This document shows, piece after piece, positions 54,121-63,735 of a DNA stretch of 64,000 bases; the stretch's first letter is position 1; the number at the start of each line of letters is the position of its first letter. Below the pieces are notes generated by a model, which saw only the letters and a list, made by a program, of their open reading frames with translations, had not been told where the DNA came from and did not search any database. This DNA comes from Anabaena sphaerica FACHB-251 (GTDB lineage: Bacteria; Cyanobacteriota; Cyanobacteriia; Cyanobacteriales; Nostocaceae), in assembly GCF_014696825.1 (NCBI RefSeq), contig NZ_JACJQU010000007.1:124001-188000 (forward strand). Reading direction: 5' to 3'. The position numbers and the translations under genes were made by a program.

Positions 54121-54256
54121 CAATACTGTTCGGTTAAGAGTTTTTGTAGGTTGGGTTAAGCGACAGCGCAACCCAACAAATGCTTATAAATGTTGGGTTT
54201 CCTTCCTCAACCCAACCTACGTAATTCTATTTTTTGAGCTTAACCGACAAGTATTG
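54121..54256. mobile_element. MITE-like element family B, copy 2 (136 bp)
   Basis: The same ends and internal arms as 52744-52879. Flanks ACACCTCTTC and ACACCTCTCC match at 9 of 10 positions, a likely 10-bp target duplication. It lies 63 bp past the cyanophycinase-like gene. Confidence 0.82.
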
Positions 54257-54379
54257 ACACCTCTCCCGTCAACCAAACCCCACTACCTAAAACTGCTGCA
54301 CTTTCTAGTTATTACGCTATCAGACAAATTAATCAAATAACAATCCTGCAAATCCTGATTCAGACAAAATAACATAACC

Positions 54380-54401
54380 GACTGGGAATTCATTCCCAGT
54401 C
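54380..54401. repeat. Palindrome GACTGGGA..TCCCAGTC
   Basis: A perfect hairpin near the end of hetN. A second palindrome, AGTCCGTT/AACGGACT, follows at 54412-54429. Both recur as small dispersed repeats in cyanobacteria; either could help end the hetN transcript. Confidence 0.5.
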
Positions 54402-54478
54402 TCATAGCCAAAGTCCGTTTTAACGGACTATAATAATGTTGTAGTTAACATAGGTAAAATCCTGTAAATCCTGAATTA

Positions 54479-55282
54479 TTATTTATCTTCCTGCATACTT
54501 CTCACAATTTTCGTCACCAATTTTCTAGGAAAAAATCTGACACTTTTCGCCAGAATTTTATTTAAAAGTCCAGGAATAACTATTGTTTTACCACGCATTA
54601 AGGCATCATATCCAATCAGAGCTACAGTTTCAGCATCCATCATTTTTTGACCCTTAACTAGCTTAGAATCTGCCATTCCTGTGCGTTCATGAAATGCAGA
54701 TACAGTAGAACCTGGACAAAGAACTGTCACTGTTACACCTGTACCTTCTAACTCATTAGCAATAGCTTCAGAAAACGATAAAACATAAGCTTTAGTGGCA
54801 AAATAAACTGCCATTAAAGGACCTGGTTGGAAAGCAGCAGCAGAAGAAACATTTAAGATTTTCCCCTTACCCCGCTTCACCATATCTTTGAGAAATAACT
54901 TAGTTAAATGGGTCAGACAAACTAAGTTTACTTGCAACATTTCTAGTTCATGATTCAAGCTGGTTTCATTGAATAAACCATAAGTACCAAATCCGGCATT
55001 ATTCACCAGTACATCAACTTGGATATCAGCTTGTTGTAATTCCGTAAAAATTTCTTCAGGAGACGATGCTATAGATAAATCTTTGACAATGGTTTTTACA
55101 AGACTATTAAATTTTTCTTGGAAATAGACAGCGATCTCTAGAAGCTTGATTTCGTTTCTATCTACCAGGACAAGATGATAATTCTCAGAGGCAAATATAC
55201 AGGCTAATTGGTAGCCAATTCCACTAGCTGCCCCAGTAATGAGAACAGTCTCTTGACACTGTAATTGACCTTTGATGTTCAT
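54479..55282 (-). CDS. hetN: HetN-type short-chain dehydrogenase
   Basis: A 267-residue SDR: TGAASGIG cofactor loop (16-23), NNAG (94-97), catalytic Ser in NVSSAAAF (144-151), and YFATK (160-164). In Nostoc PCC 7120 the SDR next to hglB is HetN, which maintains heterocyst pattern and carries an RGSGR pentapeptide. At the same place this protein reads RGKGK (137-141), so the inhibitory motif is not present. It may act as a reductase for the heterocyst glycolipid. The last hgl-cluster gene seen here; hetI, its usual neighbour, is not next to it. Confidence 0.82.
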   Translation of the reverse strand: MNIKGQLQCQETVLITGAASGIGYQLACIFASENYHLVLVDRNEIKLLEIAVYFQEKFNSLVKTIVKDLSIASSPEEIFTELQQADIQVDVLVNNAGFGTYGLFNETSLNHELEMLQVNLVCLTHLTKLFLKDMVKRGKGKILNVSSAAAFQPGPLMAVYFATKAYVLSFSEAIANELEGTGVTVTVLCPGSTVSAFHERTGMADSKLVKGQKMMDAETVALIGYDALMRGKTIVIPGLLNKILAKSVRFFPRKLVTKIVRSMQEDK

Positions 55283-55387
55283 ATTAAAAAATGGTGATAT
55301 TCACCTAAAAGTATTAGCAATTCAATGGTGCTAACATGATAATTTCGTAAGGTAGGCAATGCCCACCCTACGTTTTTAAGACTATAA

Positions 55388-56905
55388 TTATGCGAGACTG
55401 AGGAAACCTGTCTGCATCAAATAGGAAGTGTAAGTTATCAACAATTGGGAATCAATGGTAGGACAAACAATGGAACTTGCTTTCAAAGCTTCTAGGGTTT
55501 CTTCGCAGCTAATGATTGGCCTTCTAGCTTGCAAATACAAATCAGGGATAGTGATTTGTTCATCAGACCAACGCTCTAATAAAAATGGTCTGAGGGTGTA
55601 TAATGGATTCTCTTGGTCAGTGACATTATTGATTAAATCATTTTGCCATTGTTCGTAGGGAATCATTTCTAATTTAAAACCAAAAGTGCGTATCCATTCC
55701 ACTAAAGATTTTAAAGAAGCTGGTTGGGGATGTTGTAAATGGAAAGCTTTAGCAATTGATGTTTCCTGTCTGGATAAATAAACTACTGCTTTGCTCACAT
55801 AGTCTACCGGAGACATATCCAACATATAATCTACATCAGGGAATGAACCCATTTGTAGACAGCCTTTAATCATCAAATTGATAAAATCATGGGTGTTACA
55901 AATCCCGGTTTTGCTATCTCCAGCAATTAAAGGTGGTCTGTAAATAGTAATAGGAAGTCCTCGGTCGCCGGCAATTTTAACTAACTTTTCTGCTACCCAC
56001 TTAGTTTGAGAATAACCTAAGAAAATACCTTGCCAATCATTAAAATCGTCCTGTTCTTTAACTACTTTACCAGCATAAGCAGTTGATTCAAAAACAGCGA
56101 CACTAGAAACATAATGTACAGGCTTAACTTTAGTTTTACAAGCTAAACGCAAAACTTCCTGAGTTCCTAAAACATTAGCTGTTTTCAATGCTGAATAGGG
56201 ATAAACGTAATTCAGCAAAGCACCACTATGATAAATGGTATCAATATTGGCAGCTAGATTTTCAAACTGTTCTGCACTAATACCTAAAAGTGGCTGTGCT
56301 AAATCACCAACAATTGGGATAATTCGGGAACTATATTTATCATCCCAAATTGCATACTGTTGGAGATTTTTTTCTAATTTGCTCTTACCTTCTGCAACAT
56401 CAGCAGCACGCACCAAACAATAGAGAGTTGCTTGGGTTTCTGCAAGGAGTTCCTTAATTACAAAAGCACCTAAATAACCTGTTCCTCCAGTTAAAAAGAT
56501 GTTTTTGGGATTGGTAACAGAAACAGCAGTATTACCCGCTGGTTGAATAGTTGGGTCAAGTACAGCTTCTGCACCTAAATCTAAGAAGGGGGGAGCGATA
56601 TTAACAGTATTAACTGTTCCATTTCCCGCATCTTGTAGTTGAGATGCACCTGGTACTTCTTCAGATAAACGTTGAGAAAGTGCAGCAATAGTTGGATAAT
56701 GCCAAAGTAAAACAGGAGAAGGTTTAAAACCTAGTAAATTCTCCAATTTACTAATAATAATCATAGCTTGGGCTGAGTCCAAGCCATAATTTTCTAAATG
56801 TTCTTGCACGTCGATTTCTTCTGGTGTTGTTCCTAAAACTTCCGCTAAGTTGGACACCATGAAATCTTGGATATCTTCAGCAGTATAAGCAGGTTTTAAA
56901 TTCAT
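55388..56905 (-). CDS. hglB: ACP plus thioester reductase, heterocyst glycolipid synthase subunit
   Basis: A 505-residue protein. Residues 1-80 are an acyl carrier domain with the phosphopantetheine Ser in [10 protein letters not shown]. Residues 135-505 are a thioester reductase: [22 protein letters not shown] loop, [24 protein letters not shown] and [12 protein letters not shown] (active-site Tyr/Lys). It should carry and reductively release the glycolipid chain as an alcohol or aldehyde. It begins 2 bp after the PfaD-like gene, so the two are translationally coupled. Also known as HetM. Confidence 0.93.
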   Translation of the reverse strand: MNLKPAYTAEDIQDFMVSNLAEVLGTTPEEIDVQEHLENYGLDSAQAMIIISKLENLLGFKPSPVLLWHYPTIAALSQRLSEEVPGASQLQDAGNGTVNTVNIAPPFLDLGAEAVLDPTIQPAGNTAVSVTNPKNIFLTGGTGYLGAFVIKELLAETQATLYCLVRAADVAEGKSKLEKNLQQYAIWDDKYSSRIIPIVGDLAQPLLGISAEQFENLAANIDTIYHSGALLNYVYPYSALKTANVLGTQEVLRLACKTKVKPVHYVSSVAVFESTAYAGKVVKEQDDFNDWQGIFLGYSQTKWVAEKLVKIAGDRGLPITIYRPPLIAGDSKTGICNTHDFINLMIKGCLQMGSFPDVDYMLDMSPVDYVSKAVVYLSRQETSIAKAFHLQHPQPASLKSLVEWIRTFGFKLEMIPYEQWQNDLINNVTDQENPLYTLRPFLLERWSDEQITIPDLYLQARRPIISCEETLEALKASSIVCPTIDSQLLITYTSYLMQTGFLSLA

Positions 56906-56907
56906 TT

Positions 56908-58578
56908 TTACATCTCCAATGTAGAACGAACTGGGTGATATTGACTGTAGAAATTAGGAATTTGCAACCCTTGAAATTTCAAGCTTTGAATTCTGTATAA
57001 GAATGCTGTCCCTAACATAATTTGATGAGCAACATCAACAATATGACGATTTTGAGGTTCTGCTAAATAAGAACCACGTACCCAGTCATTGAAACCACCC
57101 ATAGCGGGACCACACCAAATTTGATAATCAACTTCCCGACCTTTTTCACCAGAACTAGACCAACGGGAAGATAAGCCTAAATACCAGCGGAAAATTAAAG
57201 CCATTTTTAATTTAGGGTTATTAACAGCTTTCCCTAATTTTTCAGGATTTTTCTGTGATAAATAAGCGGCTGTTCCTTCCCAAACTTCAGCGATAGTTTT
57301 ACGGAAGATTTGTTTTTCTAACTTCTCTCTATCGGCTAAAGGAATATCTTCAATTGAGTCATAGCTGCGGTATAATTCATATAATTTTTGCGCCCGCATG
57401 GGAAACATTGTTCCGCGTTTGAGGACTTGTAATTTGACTCCCATTTCAAACATATCCGCAGCGGGAGCCATCATCATATCCGCCATTTCTGCTTGAGCTA
57501 ATAATTTTTTGGTGTAATCACAAGCTCCAGATTCAACGCAGGATTGATTAATTGAACCAGTGACTACATAAGCAGCACCCATCATAAAAGCAGCTAAGGC
57601 AGATTCTGGTGTACCAATTCCTCCGGCTACTCCCACTCTAATAGGTTTCTCGTAATTATATTGTGCTTGAATTTCATCCCGCAAGCTAATAATTGAAGGT
57701 AGCAAACAAACCAAGGGACGATTATCGGTATGACCGCCAGAATCAGCTTCTACGGTAATATCATCAGCCATGGGTACTTTGCTGGCTAGATTTGCTTGTA
57801 ATTCGGTAATTAGCCCTTGTTCAAGTAATTCTTTGAGAATTCTTGCGGGTGCTGGTTGCAAAAATTTAGTCGCAACTTCCCGACGAGAAATTTTCGCAAT
57901 GACTTTATGTTTGATTTCAATTTGATGATTTGCATTTAAACTTAATCCTGCTACTCGATAATAAACGATGTTAGGAGTTAAGTCTAAAAATGCAGATGCT
58001 TCTACTGTTTTTACAGTATATTTGAGATATAATTCTACAGCGCGGCGTTCTATTGCAGGTTCGTTAGGACTGTGAATTAAATTAAAAGCATAGGGTCCAT
58101 TAGGTAAGGCTTCTTGTATACGTTGAATGGCTGTTTCTATCCGTTCTGGAGGTAAACCACCTGCACCAAAAGAACCTAACAGTTTTTGTTTTCCTAGTGC
58201 AATTACCATTTCTGCGGAAGCAATACCACCAGCCATTGCACCTGTCATATAGGCATATTTTACACCATGATCGGTGAGAAAATGGGAGTCGCCAAATTGT
58301 TGGAGTCCCAAAGGTGGTAATGATATTAATAGTTCTGCTTGTTCTGAAGAAGCATTGTTAGCGGGTGTTAAGTAACCGTCGTTAGTAACGCCTATGTTAC
58401 CTGCTATTTTAACTATGTAACAGGGTTTTTCTAAGGTGAGTAATTTATCTTTGATGGCGTTTTGTTCAAAAGCGATACAGTCTATCGAACCTCTCCAAGT
58501 TTGGTTTTGATGGTTGGAGAAGCTGGAAAAGGTTAGTCCGTTATTGTGTTTATTTAGTACCGTATTGAATGTTGTCAC
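56908..58578 (-). CDS. PfaD-type enoyl reductase
   Basis: A 556-residue FMN enzyme. [19 protein letters not shown] near 115 and [26 protein letters not shown] near 318 form the TIM-barrel FMN site of 2-nitropropane dioxygenase/PfaD-type proteins; [14 protein letters not shown] near 275 holds the active-site His. In polyketide-like fatty acid synthases PfaD reduces the enoyl bond each round. It sits between hglC and hglB as in Nostoc PCC 7120. Spacing is 246 bp from hglC, with a palindromic repeat in the gap, and 2 bp to hglB. Confidence 0.92.
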   Translation of the reverse strand: MTTFNTVLNKHNNGLTFSSFSNHQNQTWRGSIDCIAFEQNAIKDKLLTLEKPCYIVKIAGNIGVTNDGYLTPANNASSEQAELLISLPPLGLQQFGDSHFLTDHGVKYAYMTGAMAGGIASAEMVIALGKQKLLGSFGAGGLPPERIETAIQRIQEALPNGPYAFNLIHSPNEPAIERRAVELYLKYTVKTVEASAFLDLTPNIVYYRVAGLSLNANHQIEIKHKVIAKISRREVATKFLQPAPARILKELLEQGLITELQANLASKVPMADDITVEADSGGHTDNRPLVCLLPSIISLRDEIQAQYNYEKPIRVGVAGGIGTPESALAAFMMGAAYVVTGSINQSCVESGACDYTKKLLAQAEMADMMMAPAADMFEMGVKLQVLKRGTMFPMRAQKLYELYRSYDSIEDIPLADREKLEKQIFRKTIAEVWEGTAAYLSQKNPEKLGKAVNNPKLKMALIFRWYLGLSSRWSSSGEKGREVDYQIWCGPAMGGFNDWVRGSYLAEPQNRHIVDVAHQIMLGTAFLYRIQSLKFQGLQIPNFYSQYHPVRSTLEM

Positions 58579-58613
58579 GGTAGTTTTTTCCTCAGTTTAT
58601 AAGTAATGAATTA

Positions 58614-58818
58614 GTAGGTTGGGTTGATGTAACTTTTTAATTACAGCTATTTTTAGGTAAATGAACCACGAAGGAGCGAAGAACACGAAGGGAAGAGAGT
58701 TTCAGAGGGTTCTTGCGTAAGTCCTAAGATTAATTGAGTAAGATTAATTCAATGGGTGGTTTAAATACGTGAAATTGCTGTAATTTTTTGGTTTGCGCGG
58801 TCGCTTAACCCAACCTAC
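58614..58818. repeat. GTAGGTTGGGTT...AACCCAACCTAC inverted-repeat element
   Basis: Perfect 12-bp inverted arms enclose about 180 bp in the hglC-PfaD gap. Another copy of the arms is at 63629-63719. A frequent cyanobacterial dispersed repeat; here it lies inside an operon. Confidence 0.7.
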
Positions 58819-58824
58819 AAGAGA

Positions 58825-61800
58825 TTATTTTTCTTGGTTGAGTAGGTTTTGAGCGCAAGCTAGTTGGAGTTGAATTATTTGGCTCATTTGTTGACTGAAA
58901 TCTTGTCTAGCTTGTAGAAAGCTGGTGTGTGCTTTTGTTAATTTTGAGTTGTTGGTACTCAGTTTTTGATACTGATCTATTTTTAAATTGTTCATCTGAA
59001 TTTTGTTGGTGTTTTTTTGATGTGTTGGTTTTTGAGTGCAGGTTAACTCAGAAGAGTTTAATTCTTCTTTCAGTTTAAAACCGTTATCCATGATAGTTTT
59101 CATGGTTTGTTTTTCTAGTTGAGGGTAAATTTCACTAGGGGGAATTTTGATTTGTGGCTTTAGGGAATTGATGATTTTATACTCTCGGTAATTGGGAATT
59201 CTTTGTGGTTGCTTTTGATGGTGATTCTTTTGGAAAAGCTGACGGTTTTCTGCACTCAAAATTGTAGCAGCCATGGATTTTCCGCCTAGTGTAACTTTTC
59301 TCAGGGCTGCTTTATTCTGTTTGCCTGTTGCTGAGGATAGGTTATAAAGTGGAGAGAGGTTTAATTTGACTCGATGACTGAGCAATTTTGCTAATGCTTT
59401 GACAATAGATGTATGGTCATCTATGCCGCGACGATTTAAGGATACGGTGATGTGTTCTTGGTTGCCGAGAATTTTATCTATCCAACGTGAACAGATTCCA
59501 CCTGCACCTGCTTCAATAAATACTTTTGCTCCGTCTTGGTAAACGCGATTTACTAAGCGGGGAAAGTCTAATTCTTGACATAATCCTTTGGCAATATTGT
59601 GGGCAATTACTTCACTTTCTAAGGTAATTGGTTGATATTCAGCCGCAGAATAACAGGTAACTCCAGGAATTTTTTGTGCTGGTAAGTTGTTGAGTCTGAA
59701 TAGTTCTGGGTATTCTGACTGCATTGCTGGAGCATGAATTACATGATCAAATGGTGCGGGAAAAGCATTACATCCCAGTTTTTTAATCACTCGCTCACAA
59801 GCTGCTGGTTCACCGGCAATTAATACTTCTTCTGGTGTGTTAATCTGGGTGAGGTAGACGCGATTTTCACCTTTTAAAGTTTCTCTGACTTGTTCGGGAC
59901 TGGCGATCAGAACGTAGTTACTCCACAAATTATTATCATACGTTGCAGAATTTTTTGGTAGTCCCCAATACTCTCTGACTGCATTTTTTTGTCCAGATAA
60001 TCTATCACCAAATAATGCGGAAGAGTTGAAGGTGTTACTCCCTTGATAGAAGTTGCTCCAAACCCCTTGGGCAACCATCATGCTGGTTTCACCTAAGCTG
60101 TAACCAAAGATATATTTGGGTTTAATTTGGAAGTCATCGCTGATAATTGTGGTGATGAATCTGGTAAAGAGCATTTCTGCTTCAAACATGGCCAGAGAAT
60201 CATCTAACAATTTCTTTTCTAGTGTTTCTAGTTCCCTGGTGGTTAATTTACCCAGGCTTCTAGGAAATACTAGTTTCTCTACATCGGCTGCACGTTTGTA
60301 AAGACTTTTGACTATTACATCATCGAAGGCTTTAGGAAATAGCCGGAATAAGGTACGACCAATACCTACATAGGTGTTAACAGCAGCAGGATAAACAAAA
60401 GCTATTTCGCCATTTTTTCCTAGTGGTTTGGGTGTAAAATAACTACCAATGGGCGTTAGCCAATCTTTGCCATTTGCAAAGGCATTAGTTACACCTTTTT
60501 TGGCTGAGTTGATTTCTTTGAGTAGTTCTTTTTGGGTGCGTCCGGTGATAGATAGAGTATATTTTGCATCAGGATTTTGCTGAAATTTAATAAATGTTTG
60601 ACTGGCAGTTGTTTTCAAACATTCAGCATTTTCAATTGCTTGTTGCAAGTGATCCAGCGCGGAGAATAAGCTAGACTGATCATCACCAGCGATAGGGAAA
60701 AGATTAAATGGTCTTGACTCTAAATATCTACTGCTGCGTTCTTCTTGTTGGGTTTCTTCTGATAAAATAACGTGAGCAAATGAACCGTCACAACCAATAC
60801 TATTAATGGCTGAAATTCTGCATTTGACTTCTTTTTGCAAAAACCAAGGTCTGGACTCGGTAGCGACATAGAAAGGGCTTCCTTCCCATAGTTGCGGTGT
60901 TTTTACACCAGACCAGTTGGGGGTTGCAGGTATATATTTATAGTAAAGACTCAGGGCAGTTTTGATTAAACTGGCTATTCCTGAAGCAACGAAAGTATGA
61001 CCAATATTGGCTTTGATGCTACCAATAGCACAGTGCAAACCATCACCAACGGGGGGATAAGCTTGGAGAATACCGTTAATTTCGGCTTCGTCTTCGTGGG
61101 GAATACCACTACCGCAGACTTCTAAATAGTTGACTTCTGTGGGTTGAATTCCTGCTTGTTGAAATGCCTGTTTACAGACTTGGTTGATTGTCTCACTATC
61201 TATGGCCATTGAGGAAGATTGACCGATACTGATACCATCAATTACTGCATAGATGCGTTGATTATTTTGCAATGCTGTATCATGTCTTTGCAAAACTACT
61301 GCACCTGCACCTTCTCCTACATTCCAACCTTCGGCTTTTTGGTCAAAACTTAAGGTATTTATCCCTGTATTTATGTTGCTAAATTGACTGCGAAGTAAAA
61401 CGTTTTCTACACCACCAGCTAAGTCAACTGCACCAATCACTACTGCTTCCACCTCCCCGGTAGCTAGTAGCATTTGTGCTAATTCTAAGGCTTTAAAAGC
61501 TGCAGTTTCTACAGCACTAATAGTGAAGGAAGGTCCAGAGAAATTCCATAGAGAAGAAATGCGACTGGCCATAATGTTGCCGACATAACTGAGATATTCA
61601 CCAATATCAACTTGGTGGTGAATACTATCTTTAACTATGGTTTCTAATTGGGTAATTTTTTCGGGTGATAAGGCAATTTCTGCCCCATTTAAACCGTCTT
61701 TAAGTTGCCAAGATGAATTCCACCGTTGTTGTAGCTGGTGTACAGATAATTCTGTATCTGCGGCAATAATTACGGCTACATTACTGTTAGGTTGAATTTT

Positions 61801-62136
61801 ACCATCTTTGAGGGCGCGATCGCACACTTTTAATAATAACGTTTGCTGGGGGTTGAGTTTTTCAACTTCGTTGGGAGGGATTTTATAAGCTAAAGTGTCA
61901 ACTTCAAATTCGGCAATGTACGCGCCGTTTGGTGCTGTTCCTGCTTCTAAACCATACCCTTGCAGTAACTTTTCTTGTTCATTGATACCATGCCATCTTT
62001 TTTCTGGCAAAGGAATAAAATGCTGTTTTCCGTCATATATACTGCTCTCAAAAGCATCTAATCCATTACATTCACCAAAAAAAGCATCCATGCCGACAAT
62101 TGCCATTTTTGCGGTCTTATTTTCTTGAATACTCAT
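58825..62136 (-). CDS. hglC: Heterocyst glycolipid synthase, KS-like plus AT
   Basis: An 1103-residue protein. KS-like domain at residues 10-460: the active-site Cys is Glu (SAVETAA, residue 210), and the first His is lost too (EVCGSG, residue 341), but NIGH (378-381) remains. So it cannot condense and may act like a chain-length factor. AT domain at about 575-950: GYSLGE with Ser680 as nucleophile. The C-terminal 100 residues are polar with a helical QARQDFSQQMSQIIQLQLA stretch. It overlaps hglD by 4 bp (ATGA), so the pair is translationally coupled and likely forms a KS-CLF pair. Confidence 0.92.
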   Translation of the reverse strand: MSIQENKTAKMAIVGMDAFFGECNGLDAFESSIYDGKQHFIPLPEKRWHGINEQEKLLQGYGLEAGTAPNGAYIAEFEVDTLAYKIPPNEVEKLNPQQTLLLKVCDRALKDGKIQPNSNVAVIIAADTELSVHQLQQRWNSSWQLKDGLNGAEIALSPEKITQLETIVKDSIHHQVDIGEYLSYVGNIMASRISSLWNFSGPSFTISAVETAAFKALELAQMLLATGEVEAVVIGAVDLAGGVENVLLRSQFSNINTGINTLSFDQKAEGWNVGEGAGAVVLQRHDTALQNNQRIYAVIDGISIGQSSSMAIDSETINQVCKQAFQQAGIQPTEVNYLEVCGSGIPHEDEAEINGILQAYPPVGDGLHCAIGSIKANIGHTFVASGIASLIKTALSLYYKYIPATPNWSGVKTPQLWEGSPFYVATESRPWFLQKEVKCRISAINSIGCDGSFAHVILSEETQQEERSSRYLESRPFNLFPIAGDDQSSLFSALDHLQQAIENAECLKTTASQTFIKFQQNPDAKYTLSITGRTQKELLKEINSAKKGVTNAFANGKDWLTPIGSYFTPKPLGKNGEIAFVYPAAVNTYVGIGRTLFRLFPKAFDDVIVKSLYKRAADVEKLVFPRSLGKLTTRELETLEKKLLDDSLAMFEAEMLFTRFITTIISDDFQIKPKYIFGYSLGETSMMVAQGVWSNFYQGSNTFNSSALFGDRLSGQKNAVREYWGLPKNSATYDNNLWSNYVLIASPEQVRETLKGENRVYLTQINTPEEVLIAGEPAACERVIKKLGCNAFPAPFDHVIHAPAMQSEYPELFRLNNLPAQKIPGVTCYSAAEYQPITLESEVIAHNIAKGLCQELDFPRLVNRVYQDGAKVFIEAGAGGICSRWIDKILGNQEHITVSLNRRGIDDHTSIVKALAKLLSHRVKLNLSPLYNLSSATGKQNKAALRKVTLGGKSMAATILSAENRQLFQKNHHQKQPQRIPNYREYKIINSLKPQIKIPPSEIYPQLEKQTMKTIMDNGFKLKEELNSSELTCTQKPTHQKNTNKIQMNNLKIDQYQKLSTNNSKLTKAHTSFLQARQDFSQQMSQIIQLQLACAQNLLNQEK

Positions 62137-63494
62137 TTGCTGACTTCCCCCTGTTCCAGAATTAAATGAGAGTTTGTTCCACCAAATCCAAATGCGCTTA
62201 AAGCTACGTGTTTAGTTCCTTTACTCGGCCAAGTTGTGGCGGTTCTGACAATGTTTTGAGGCGAAACCACATTATTTTCAGAACCCATAGGTTCACTGAC
62301 ATTAATGGTTGCTGGAATAACATTATGAGACATACTTAAAATCGTCTTTGTTATCCCCACCATGCCGGCAGCAACGAGTAAATGACCGACGTTATTTTTA
62401 GTTGAACCCACCAAAGGTGGGGCTTGGTTTTGACCAAAAAAGCCTTGAACAGAGTTAGATTCGGTGGTATCTCCTAACAGAGTGCCGGTAGCGTGACACT
62501 CTAAATAATCAATTGTTTGGGGGTCAAGTTCTGCCTCAGCATAAGCTCTTTGGTATGCAAGAGTTTGTCCTTGAGCATTAGGACTGAGGAGGTGCTTACC
62601 TTTACCATCATTAGATAAACCATTACCGCAAATTGTTGCTAAAATTTTGTCTCCATCTCTAACAGCATCACTGTATCTTTTGAGCATTACCATTCCTATG
62701 CCTTCGGAGGTAATTAACCCGCGTGATGCTTTATCAAGAGGACGACTAATGCCATTTTCTGGATATCCTTGAATACCCGAAAATAACATTCTTAAAAACA
62801 ACGGGTCTGAGCAACTAATAGCACCAGCTAACATCACATCAGCTTTGCCAGATTGCAAATAATGGGATGCTAATTTAATGGCATAAAATGATGATGAACA
62901 GGCAGCATCTATACATAAATGAGTTCCAGAAAGCGCAAAGGCACGGGAAATTATGGCAGCAGGTAAACCAGAAACCATCGCATTATATGGTGATGCTTTG
63001 GCTGTGGTTAATGAACCACCTAAACGGAAATCTTTTTCCTGTAGAAGTTCACCAATAGCAGGTTCAATAGTTTGCTGATAAATGGGAGCAAACAATTGAT
63101 TAGATGCTTTGGTTGGTAAAGCCAGAGTTCCTAAAATTACGCCACATTTTGAGAGTGCAGATTCATTTCCCCAATAGCCACTGTTAACAATTGCTTGTTT
63201 AGCTGCATACAGTGACCATTTAAATGTATTATCTAAGCTTTGTACAAATTCCGCAGGTAAATTGTACTCGCTAGGATTAAAATCAAAGTTCCGAATAAAT
63301 CCACCTTTGAGAAAGTAGAATTTTTCCGGTTTGCCTTTGGTAGAATCGTAGAATATGCTAGGATCTAAACCTAAATCGGCTACGCTAATATCAGAGGTTG
63401 AGTCTTTTTCTTTGCTGAGATTCTGCCAAAATTGTTCAGGATTATTGGCATCTGGAAAGAGGCATGATAATCCAATGATGGCTATTTTTTCCAC
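62133..63494 (-). CDS. hglD: Heterocyst glycolipid synthase, catalytic ketosynthase
   Basis: A ketosynthase with the full triad: Cys in IDAACSSSF, His in ECHATGT and His in NVGH. A GTG start at 63494 (VEKIAIIGLSCLF) gives 453 residues and has a GAGG site 11 bp upstream. The longer frame to 63581 would add 29 residues read through a common dispersed repeat (near 63540-63560) and is less likely. It condenses the growing chain with a malonyl unit, probably paired with the degenerate KS of HglC. It overlaps hglC by 4 bp. Confidence 0.92.
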   Translation of the reverse strand: MEKIAIIGLSCLFPDANNPEQFWQNLSKEKDSTSDISVADLGLDPSIFYDSTKGKPEKFYFLKGGFIRNFDFNPSEYNLPAEFVQSLDNTFKWSLYAAKQAIVNSGYWGNESALSKCGVILGTLALPTKASNQLFAPIYQQTIEPAIGELLQEKDFRLGGSLTTAKASPYNAMVSGLPAAIISRAFALSGTHLCIDAACSSSFYAIKLASHYLQSGKADVMLAGAISCSDPLFLRMLFSGIQGYPENGISRPLDKASRGLITSEGIGMVMLKRYSDAVRDGDKILATICGNGLSNDGKGKHLLSPNAQGQTLAYQRAYAEAELDPQTIDYLECHATGTLLGDTTESNSVQGFFGQNQAPPLVGSTKNNVGHLLVAAGMVGITKTILSMSHNVIPATINVSEPMGSENNVVSPQNIVRTATTWPSKGTKHVALSAFGFGGTNSHLILEQGEVSK

Positions 63495-63628
63495 TGTTGA
63501 AATCCTCGTTGGGGTAGAAGGGAAAGAAGTAAGTTTCTCACGCAGAGGCGCAGAGAGAGAGATTTTTACTTCTTTTCCCAAGTCTTTTAGGATTTACGCG
63601 ATTCCCCCAAACGTGGTTATTAGTTGTT

Positions 63629-63719
63629 GTAGGTTGGGTTGACGTAAGGAAACCCAACATGAGAAAAATCAAAATTTTGGTGATGTTTTTGGGTTGCGCT
63701 GTCGCTTAACCCAACCTAC
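63629..63719. repeat. GTAGGTTGGGTT...AACCCAACCTAC inverted-repeat element
   Basis: Perfect 12-bp inverted arms enclosing about 67 bp in the gap before hglD; same arms as 58614-58818 and as the interior of MITE family B. Confidence 0.7.
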
Positions 63720-63735
63720 AATTTTTGTCTCTTGG

